This document shows positions 6,237-13,498 of a stretch of DNA of 26,999 nt, piece after piece; positions within the stretch are counted from its first letter, which is position 1, and each line of letters begins with the position of its first letter. Position numbers and translations under genes: made by a program. Origin of the DNA: JAADHY01 sp964428935 (GTDB lineage Bacteria > Planctomycetota > Planctomycetia > Planctomycetales > Planctomycetaceae); NCBI GenBank assembly GCA_964428935.1, contig CAYSAG010000036.1:1-26999 (forward strand). The letters are read 5' to 3'. The notes beneath the pieces were generated by a model. It had not been told where the DNA came from, did not search any database, and saw only the letters and a list, made by a program, of their open reading frames with translations.

Positions 6237-7928
6237 ATGTCGAGCGGTGGAGCGTTTGAGCGAATCCCACCGGACCTGCTGTCGGCCTTTCTGGACGGAG
6301 AAGTCTCGGAAGAAGAGCGAACGCTGGCCGGGAAGCTGTTGAGCGAATCCGAGCAGGCGGCGAAGGAGCTGGAAGACTACCGGAAGCTGCGAGCGCTCTT
6401 GCAGGAGCTGCCGGAACAGGAGACGCTGGGGCCGGAGTTCGCGTCGGCCGTGCTGAAACAAATCGAACGGGAAATGCTGCTGCCGTCCGCCACGGAGCGG
6501 CCGGCGGCCCGGGGGGCACAACGGTGGTCGCGGTTGGTGGTCTTGGCCGCCACGTTGCTGGTGGCCGTGGTTGTCGCTGGAGTTTGGGTGAGACGAGTCC
6601 ACGAGAACGGAGCGGCCCGGTTGGCGCAGTCGGAGTCGGTCGCGCAGCCGGTTCATGTCAAAGAGTCCGCCAGAGAAGCTCCCGCCGCCACCGCCGCAAA
6701 GGTTGCCCTCGAAGAGTCGGCCAGTGAAACGCTCGAGTCCGAAGCCTCTGCCGGTCCCGCACGTCCTGCGCCTTCTGCGACGCCGTCCCAGCCCGTCGCC
6801 GTTGCGGTTTTGGAGCCCAGGACGACCGCCGAGCGTCTCGCCCGCACCGCGGCGGCATCAAAGCCGACCCCACCGGCCGCCTCGCAACCCCCAGCCGTTG
6901 TCGCCCTGGACGCCGGCGTTCGAACCAGCGAGTCCAAGCCGACCGGTGCAGCTGCCAGCGCAACGCAGCCTTCGGCCGACGAAACGCAACGCGAAAGCTC
7001 GGGCTGGCAGCTGACGTTCAACCAGGAAACCCTCCGGACGGCGGACATTGGCCAAGTCGTGGAGGCTCTGGCCACCTCCGGAGACCGCGTGGCGGTGGTC
7101 CGGCTGACGGTCGTGGACAAACAACGCGGGCTCGACTCGCTGCAGCTCTTGTTGGCACGCAACTCCATTGCACCGGCGCCGGAACGAACTGCCGGCCCGC
7201 CGGCACAAGCCGCTGAGGGCATGGTGGCGGTGTACGTCGAGTCGACCAGCGAGCAGTTGGCGGCGACGCTGCGTCAATTGCAGCACGAAGACTTGTTCCG
7301 CGGGTTCGAGGTGGCCGGTCCCATTGAAGTGGCTCAGCTAGACGTTCCGGAGCTGCGTCGTTCGGTCCGACGGCTGGCCAGCGAAGCGAAAGGCGGTGGA
7401 CGAGCCACGAGGAAAGCTGCCGCGAAGGGGCCGAGCGTCGCGGCGCGTGGCCCGTCGGCTCGTGCCGTTTCCCCCGCGTCGACCAAAGCAGCGGTCGCAG
7501 AAGTGGCCAAGCGACAGAAGACGGCGGCACGGGAGTTGAGCGAGTCGAAGGGTCGGCAGCGTGGGGTGTCCAAGCCGCCTCAACCTGAAGCCTTCTCCCT
7601 CGCCGAAGCCGCTCCGCCGCAGCCCCCTTCCCCGCTCGGACGGCGTTCCACCGAGCCGTCTGCGCAGGCCAAGCCGTCGGCCGGTGTCGTTTCCGCGTCG
7701 CGTCAGGTGGCCATGGTTTTGCCGCCGTCTTTGGCCGAGCAGCTTCGGCGGCTCGGCCTCTCTGGCGAGAAGGGCGTGGCACCGGAGGCTCGTGGCGTCG
7801 CGAAGGCCTCGCCCGAACAACCCTTCCGCGTCCGGGCGCGCGTGTGTCGCCCGGGCGGCGAGCCGTTGCGGGTCCTGTTCGTGCTGGTGCCGGTTGAGCC
7901 GGAAGGCCAGAACGGCAGCGACTCGTAA
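6237..7928 (+). CDS. Membrane-anchored anti-sigma-factor-like protein with long C-terminal tail
   Basis: A 563-aa protein. GGAG at 6227-6230 lies 6 bp before the ATG. Residues 12-80 (LLSAFLDGEVSEEER ... FASAVLKQIERE) match the helical N-terminal anti-sigma domain of planctomycete ECF systems. There are no Cys or His residues in this part, so it is not a zinc-binding ZAS type. A single membrane span covers residues 98-118, placing the rest outside the cytoplasm. Residues 120-255 are Ala/Pro/Ser-rich. Two folded stretches follow, near 258-300 (LTFNQETLRTADIGQVVEAL) and 327-370 (MVAVYVESTSEQLAATLRQL), then a basic, disordered linker, then a short beta-like end (FRVRARVCRPGG ... VLFVLVPVE). Anti-sigma genes normally follow their sigma gene; here the upstream 900 bp are empty. 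Its partner, and whether the tail senses an envelope signal, are unknown. Confidence 0.75.
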   Translation: MSSGGAFERIPPDLLSAFLDGEVSEEERTLAGKLLSESEQAAKELEDYRKLRALLQELPEQETLGPEFASAVLKQIEREMLLPSATERPAARGAQRWSRLVVLAATLLVAVVVAGVWVRRVHENGAARLAQSESVAQPVHVKESAREAPAATAAKVALEESASETLESEASAGPARPAPSATPSQPVAVAVLEPRTTAERLARTAAASKPTPPAASQPPAVVALDAGVRTSESKPTGAAASATQPSADETQRESSGWQLTFNQETLRTADIGQVVEALATSGDRVAVVRLTVVDKQRGLDSLQLLLARNSIAPAPERTAGPPAQAAEGMVAVYVESTSEQLAATLRQLQHEDLFRGFEVAGPIEVAQLDVPELRRSVRRLASEAKGGGRATRKAAAKGPSVAARGPSARAVSPASTKAAVAEVAKRQKTAARELSESKGRQRGVSKPPQPEAFSLAEAAPPQPPSPLGRRSTEPSAQAKPSAGVVSASRQVAMVLPPSLAEQLRRLGLSGEKGVAPEARGVAKASPEQPFRVRARVCRPGGEPLRVLFVLVPVEPEGQNGSDS

Positions 7929-7985
7929 GCCGGCCGGCCACGCTCTCCACGCCTCTGCTGGCGGGGGACACTTTTACCCGCTGGT

Positions 7986-8006
7986 GACGAGCGAGTCGCT
8001 CTCGTC
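7986..8006. repeat. Bulged hairpin between convergent genes
   Basis: GACGAGCG at 7986-7993 pairs with CGCT (7997-8000) and CGTC (8003-8006), with a 2-nt bulge. It lies in the 238-bp space between the stops of the anti-sigma and LamG genes, so it could help bidirectional termination. There is no T-run. Confidence 0.3.
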
Positions 8007-8166
8007 CCACACGCCGGTTCGTCGACAACGGCACGTCGCTTCGACCGAACGTTCTCTCGGCCCGGCGCGCGGTTGCCTTTTGCAGTCGACGCGACGTTTT
8101 TCCTCCCGAGGCCAGCGTTCTTCCTGCAGTGTGCCTCGTTGCTGTCAGTGGGAAACCTCGTTCGCG

Positions 8167-11100
8167 TCAACGAGCCACGGCCGCCCGGACCGTCAGCGTG
8201 CGTTCGGTTTTTCGTCCGGAGGCCAGTTCGGTGGCCCGGACGGTCCAGCGGCCAGGGACGTCGTTTCGAGCCAGCTCCAGCTTCAGCTTCAGCCGTCCCG
8301 AGGCGGCTCCGTAGTAGCCCGTTGGTTCAGCCGGACGGCCCTGCGGGTCCAGCACTTCCAGCCGCACCGGGACGACGGCGTCCAGCGGCTGGCCGTCCGG
8401 GTCGACCACACGCAGCTCGACCGGCACGGCCTGTCCTAACAGGGCCTGCCGCGGCACCTCCAGCTCGACCCGGTCAATTCTTTGCGGCGTGACGAGGAAC
8501 ACGCCGCCGGCGCCCGGTCCCAGCGTGACGTCGAAGGCCACGCCGTCCTTTTGCGGCGACGCCGGCACCGGTCGGTGAGCGACCAGGTCGTAGACCGCGG
8601 CCCCTGGCTGACGGACCGTCACCGTGCCTTCCAGCGGCAGTCCCTTTTCCATGACTCGGCCGTGGTGACCGACGTAGTCGCCGAAGGTGCGGCGGTCGTT
8701 CAGCACGAACACGTAGTCGCTGCGTCCGTACTGTCGGCAGCGAACGACCAGGTCGGGCTGGCTGGAGTCGACGTGTCGCCGGTAGAGCGGGTCGAGCGCT
8801 TGGCGCAGTTCGGCCGCCTTGGCTTGCAACGCGGCTTTGTCTTCGTCGGCCTTTCCGGTTCGCTGGTAGCTTTGCATTCGAATGTCGGGCTCAATGGCCG
8901 GACACAACGTTTCGTCCGCCACAACAATTCCACCCCGTTGCTGGAACTGCTTCACCGCTCGGACCACCGACTCGGTCAGCACGTCGCAGTAGGGCAACAC
9001 GAGCACGCGCACGCCTTCTAGGCCGTCGCGTTGAATGGTTTCGTCGTAGAGGATTCGCGGCTGAAGGTGAGCCCACTGCAGAATCAAGTGCACGTCGGCC
9101 TCCCAGCGGTTGCTCCACCCCCACGTGCCGCGTCGCGCGAACATTTGCGAGGTGAAACTTTCGAGCACGGCCACGTCGCTGGGCCGGTCCGGCACCTGCA
9201 GCAGCGTGGGCCCGAGCGGCCGGACGACCCGCCGAATCAGCTCGCTCAAGACCTGGCGCGTCTTCGGGTTTGTGAACCGGTAGCTGCCGTGCGGAGCGGG
9301 AACCAGCGAGCCCCAGCCGTGGTACATGATTCCCGCCACCGGCCGTGAAATCTTCGACCAGAACGCCTCCCGCAAGTGGTCGGGAGCAATGGTAATGAAC
9401 CGGGCGTCGGGAATTGTTTTTTCCCAGTCCGCTCGGCGAGCTGGGTCGTCCGGCAGTTTGGGGGCGGTCTGTGAGCGGTACCAAATGATTTGGGTCATTT
9501 TCATGACCCGCTGTCGGCCGGCCTTTCCGTCGGCCATGGCGAACAGCTCGTCGCACGCCTGACCAATTTTGATTGGGTCCGGGTACGTGTAGGTCCACTG
9601 CGAGACGACGTCCACTTCGCCGCCGCTGCCCCAGAGGCTGGGAACGCGGACGGCTGGGTCGAAGAACGTCCACAGGTCGTCGCGGCCGGTGGACTTGAGA
9701 CCGCGGTGAAGTTGCGAGTGCATTTCGTTCCAGCCGTCGCCGACCTTCCAAAACCAGCGGTAGAAGGTGAGCAGTGGGTCGTTGTCGGGAAGGACGCGGT
9801 TGGCCGGGAAATCGGGCAGCCGCGTGTAGTCCACCCCGCGCTTGCTGACCGCTTCAGACGGCACGTCGAAGCCCGCAAAGCGGCGGAAGGCTTCCACGTC
9901 GTGCGGGTGAAAGCACAGGTTCGTCGCGTCGCGGACCTCGGTGTCAATCAAAGCTGCCTGCAGGGCGGGAAACCGCCCGAACGTCTGCGCGACGCTGGCG
10001 CCGACGTTGTAAGCGAACCGCTGCAGTTCGGGGAAGCGGGCGCAAATGTCCGTCCGCGCGTACGGCTTGCCCTGACGGTCGATTCGCTGGTAGCGGGCCT
10101 TTCGGTTCTCGTCTTGCAAGACCCAGCGGCGAGGCGACAAGTTCACCACCGCTCCGACCCCTTCGGCCAAGTACTCGTTCAGCATTTCGACGGCTTCGCG
10201 CAGCCGGGACGGGTCGACGGCTTGAGTCGGCTGCCCCGCCTGCCAGACGCGTCCGTAGTCGACCAAAGCGACCAACTGGTGCGTGAACCCGATTTCCTTG
10301 ACCGTTTGCAAGTCGCCGCGTCCCCACATGACGACCGGCATTTGGAAGGGCTTCGGACGCGGCACCAGCGCAACGGTCAACGACAACTCGGCCGCGACGC
10401 GTCGGTCGCCGTTGCGGCCTGTCAGTCGAGCCGTCACGGGGTAGCGGTCCGGTCGCAGGGACGTGTCGACGGGCAGCACGAGCCGTTTGGACCGACCGGG
10501 CTCCACCTTCCCCACGTCGACTTCTCTTTGCAGCACGACTTCGCCGGAAAGCGTGAGGCGAGCGTCAGTCAGGGGGGCCGGCGAGTCGTTGACGACGTCG
10601 AGCCACAGGCAAGCTTTCGGTTCCATTCGCACAAAGCTGGTGCGGGACAATGACGCCGTCAGCTCCACACGGCCCGCAAAGTACGGCACCACGCCGTTCG
10701 AAATGCGGACCTCGTCAATGTACCCCGGAAACCCAGCGTACAGGCTGCCGAAGCGGTCTCCAATGACCAAGTCGTAGGGACCGGGCGCGACCGACCCTCG
10801 ACCTTCGTGGCGGACTCGCCCGACCGGCCGACCGTTCAAGAAGAAACGGCCCGTTCCGGCTCCGTCGTAAGAAAAAGCGACGTGGTACCAACGGCCCGGC
10901 ACGAGTTCAAAAGCGTCCGACGCGTACTCGGCCGAGTCCTCGCCGTAGCCCAGGTAGGCCACCAAGCGCCACTTCTGCTGGCCCGCTCGACGCAAGTACA
11001 AGCAGTAATCGCTGTTGGCTCGCCGTCCTTTCCTCGGGTAGTGCAGGTACTTCTTGTCGAGCAGGAAAGCGGTTGGCCGTTGGCTGAGTTCCGGTTTGGG

Positions 11101-11517
11101 TTGAACCCACAGCTCCAGCGTGAAAGGGCCGGCCGGCGTCAGGTCGGGCGAGTTCTTGCAGACGGCTCCTTGAGCGGTGTTCTTGTCCTGGCCGGGACCG
11201 AACGATTCCAGACACCCGCCGAACTTCCCTTTCGCAACGAACCGGCTCCGTCCGCGCAGCGTCAACGTGTGTCCGTGGCCCGACGCGTCGACCGTCTCGG
11301 CCCCTTGGTCGAAGTGCCACAGCGCGACGACCGTCGGACCGGTCGCACTCGCACCCGTGTAGGGACGCTGCCACGGCAACGGCCGACCTTCCGGCTCAGT
11401 CTGGTCCTGTCCCCAGACAGCGGCCGCGCCGAACGCCGACACGAGGAGCAACAGCACCGCCAGCAGCCTGCGTGCGACCGGCGCGCACACGTGGAGCTTC
11501 ACACTCGACGGTTTCAT
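8167..11517 (-). CDS. Secreted LamG-domain, glycoside-hydrolase-like multidomain protein
   Basis: A 1116-aa protein. ATG 11517 is preferred over 11622 because a GGGGAGGG-like site (11525-11533) precedes it by 7 bp and it exposes a signal peptide ending near AAAVWGQ36. Residues 62-275 form a LamG/concanavalin-A-like fold (VVALWHFD ... FTLELWVQP ... WYHVAFSYDG ... GYIDEVRISNG). A beta-sandwich follows (about 280-390). From about 400 the protein resembles a TIM-barrel glycosidase (VVMWGRGDLQTVKEIGF, then ALIDTEVRD with a possible catalytic Glu). A GATase-like domain follows (VRVLVLPYCDVLTESVVRAVKQFQQRGGIVVADE), as in GH42-type enzymes. Two or more C-terminal beta domains end it. The fold assignment is inference, and the activity and substrate are unknown. 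The PQQ-propeller gene lies 190 bp upstream on the same strand, so co-transcription is possible. Confidence 0.8.
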   Translation of the reverse strand: MKPSSVKLHVCAPVARRLLAVLLLLVSAFGAAAVWGQDQTEPEGRPLPWQRPYTGASATGPTVVALWHFDQGAETVDASGHGHTLTLRGRSRFVAKGKFGGCLESFGPGQDKNTAQGAVCKNSPDLTPAGPFTLELWVQPKPELSQRPTAFLLDKKYLHYPRKGRRANSDYCLYLRRAGQQKWRLVAYLGYGEDSAEYASDAFELVPGRWYHVAFSYDGAGTGRFFLNGRPVGRVRHEGRGSVAPGPYDLVIGDRFGSLYAGFPGYIDEVRISNGVVPYFAGRVELTASLSRTSFVRMEPKACLWLDVVNDSPAPLTDARLTLSGEVVLQREVDVGKVEPGRSKRLVLPVDTSLRPDRYPVTARLTGRNGDRRVAAELSLTVALVPRPKPFQMPVVMWGRGDLQTVKEIGFTHQLVALVDYGRVWQAGQPTQAVDPSRLREAVEMLNEYLAEGVGAVVNLSPRRWVLQDENRKARYQRIDRQGKPYARTDICARFPELQRFAYNVGASVAQTFGRFPALQAALIDTEVRDATNLCFHPHDVEAFRRFAGFDVPSEAVSKRGVDYTRLPDFPANRVLPDNDPLLTFYRWFWKVGDGWNEMHSQLHRGLKSTGRDDLWTFFDPAVRVPSLWGSGGEVDVVSQWTYTYPDPIKIGQACDELFAMADGKAGRQRVMKMTQIIWYRSQTAPKLPDDPARRADWEKTIPDARFITIAPDHLREAFWSKISRPVAGIMYHGWGSLVPAPHGSYRFTNPKTRQVLSELIRRVVRPLGPTLLQVPDRPSDVAVLESFTSQMFARRGTWGWSNRWEADVHLILQWAHLQPRILYDETIQRDGLEGVRVLVLPYCDVLTESVVRAVKQFQQRGGIVVADETLCPAIEPDIRMQSYQRTGKADEDKAALQAKAAELRQALDPLYRRHVDSSQPDLVVRCRQYGRSDYVFVLNDRRTFGDYVGHHGRVMEKGLPLEGTVTVRQPGAAVYDLVAHRPVPASPQKDGVAFDVTLGPGAGGVFLVTPQRIDRVELEVPRQALLGQAVPVELRVVDPDGQPLDAVVPVRLEVLDPQGRPAEPTGYYGAASGRLKLKLELARNDVPGRWTVRATELASGRKTERTLTVRAAVAR

Positions 11518-11707
11518 GAAAAAGCCCTCCCCTGTGGCCAACCTCGTTCCCGTGCGTGGTCGTCTTGAGCTAACCGCCGGTCTGCCGTTCGTGGACCGCG
11601 CGGCCAGCTCCCGCCGCGACAACCGTCCGCGTCAGGCAGCCCGCGTCGCCGGCTCTTGCCGCTCACTTTCCGCCGCGCGCCTTCCGCCGGTCACGTCGTC
11701 TCGGCGT

Positions 11708-13024
11708 TCACTTTCCAATGCAGTACAGCTTGTCGGTGGTTCGAATGAAGAGCTGTCCGTGGGCGGCGACAATGGACGAACGCACGACGAACCGGTCGGG
11801 GTCGTCCATGGACACCGTCCGCAACAACTGGCCGCTGTTGGCGTCGTAAATGGACACGTCCCCGTCGAAGTTGACAATGTACACTTTGCCGTCGGCGGCC
11901 AGCGGCGAGGCCTCGTACTTGGCCCGGCCGGGCGCTGGGCTGGTCCACTTGATTTTGCCCGTGCGTGGTTCGACGCGCGAAAGGGTGCGACGAGCGTCGC
12001 TGAGAATGAAAAAGTCTCCGTCGTAGAAGGCTGGCGTGGGGACGTCCGAGGTGAGTTGTCGCGGGTTGCTCACCCAAGCCAGCGCGCTGTCGTCCAGTCG
12101 TCCCGTGCCGCCGGCCTTGACCGCGTAAATGGGCGAGCGTTTCGGAGCACACACCAGAATGACGCCGTCGCCGGCCACCGGTGAAGGAACGAGCCGCCAA
12201 TGGGGAATTCGCTGCGGGTTCCAAGTGCCCCAGCGCCACAGCTCGCGGCCCGTCTCGGGGTCGTGACCCGTAATGTCGTCGCCGCCCACCACCAGCAGTT
12301 CGCGACGCCCGCGGTACTCAAATGGAATCGGCGTACTGAACGCCTCACGCGACTCCATGACCGCTTCGCTGGGGCGAATGTGTCGCCAAAGGGTCTTGCC
12401 CGTCGCCGGGTCGACGGCCAACAGGTACGACTCATTCGGCCGGTCCGTGAAACCACGACCGTCCACGGCCACGTCTCGCTGCAAGACTTGAACGTACAAC
12501 TTGCCGGCGTAGAGCGTCGGGCTGCTGCTGAAAGTCCACAAGAACGCGAACTGGCCGTAGTCCTTTTGAATGTTTCGCCGCCACAGCAGCTTGCCGTCCA
12601 GGTCGTAACCCAATAGCTCGCCGTTTCCGTAAAAGTAGAACACTCGCTGGCCGTCGGTCACGGGCGAGGGAGCGGCGAAGGTGCTGCGGTAGTCTTTGCG
12701 AATGCCTTTGCCGACGTCGTGCTGCCACAGCAGCTTGCCCGTCTTGCGGTCGTAGCAGCAAGCGACCAGCGTGTCCCGCTCGTGGTCGGCGGCCGAAATG
12801 AACACGCGGTCCTCCCAAACAATGGGCGTGGCAGCCGAGGCTCCCGGCAACCGGGCCACCCAGACCACGTTCTCGGTTCGACTGAATTGGACGGGCAGGT
12901 TCGTCTCGTCCGTCGACCCGTTGAAGAACGGTCCTCGCCACTGCGGCCAGTCGTTGGCCCGAGCGGCCGGAGCCACCGCTGTGAGCGCAAGCAGAACCAA
13001 ACACACCACGGTCCGTTTTCGCAT
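11708..13024 (-). CDS. Secreted PQQ-like beta-propeller repeat protein
   Basis: A 438-aa protein. AGGAGA (complement of 13033-13038) is 8 bp before the ATG. A signal peptide ends at AARA, followed by NDWPQWRGP, the start shared by a large planctomycete family of exported propellers. Blade motifs recur: DRKTGKLLWQHDV, DLDGKLLWRRNI, DPATGKTLWRHI, DPETGRELWRWG, EPRTGKIKWTSP, DANSGQLLRTVS, giving six to eight blades. Repeats of this kind occur in quinoprotein dehydrogenases and in BamB. I see no cytochrome motif and no dehydrogenase active site, so a binding or scaffold role is more likely than catalysis. The likely location is periplasm or outer envelope. It precedes the LamG gene on the same strand. 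Confidence 0.9.
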   Translation of the reverse strand: MRKRTVVCLVLLALTAVAPAARANDWPQWRGPFFNGSTDETNLPVQFSRTENVVWVARLPGASAATPIVWEDRVFISAADHERDTLVACCYDRKTGKLLWQHDVGKGIRKDYRSTFAAPSPVTDGQRVFYFYGNGELLGYDLDGKLLWRRNIQKDYGQFAFLWTFSSSPTLYAGKLYVQVLQRDVAVDGRGFTDRPNESYLLAVDPATGKTLWRHIRPSEAVMESREAFSTPIPFEYRGRRELLVVGGDDITGHDPETGRELWRWGTWNPQRIPHWRLVPSPVAGDGVILVCAPKRSPIYAVKAGGTGRLDDSALAWVSNPRQLTSDVPTPAFYDGDFFILSDARRTLSRVEPRTGKIKWTSPAPGRAKYEASPLAADGKVYIVNFDGDVSIYDANSGQLLRTVSMDDPDRFVVRSSIVAAHGQLFIRTTDKLYCIGK

Positions 13025-13498
13025 GTCGAGTCTCTCCTACAAGGACAGCGTTTCCACCAAGCCGCTGCGACCTTTTCCCGTTCGGCCAGTTTCTTTTCAT
13101 TCAGCCACTGGTCGCGCGACGCTTGAACAGCCTCCGCAAACCGCTTCGTCCGCACACTCGGTTTCGAAGTTGGACCCCATGATGCCGGAAGAAGCGACCG
13201 CGGTTCAAGCGTACGTGGCGGTCCGGCTGCGACGGGCGTGAGGGTCCGAACGGCGCGGGTTGTCGGGGACCGGCGGGCTCTTGCGAGAAAAAGGGCCTTG
13301 CGACAGGGACGTGCCCGGCTGGAAAACCGTCGAGCGCGGAAATGGCTGCCCCGAGAAGCCGCGCGGCAAGGAAAGAGGCTCGAGCCGGCAGGCCGTCCGC
13401 CCTCCAGCGTCTCGACAACGTTCAACCCTTTGGCCGGCCGCGGCTGGCGGTGGCCGAAGGGACGGAGGGGCACAAACACGCGACGGAAAAGCTCTCGG
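13025..13498. other. Intergenic region between the disordered-protein gene and the PQQ gene
   Basis: A 474-bp stretch with no convincing gene on either strand. The ribosome-binding site of the PQQ gene lies at its left end. I found no promoter pair near consensus and no clear terminator for the upstream minus-strand gene. Confidence 0.5.

Noticed and set aside
9490..10653. 387-aa plus-strand frame opposite the LamG gene
   Set aside because: Antisense shadow; no signal peptide, motif or ribosome-binding site.
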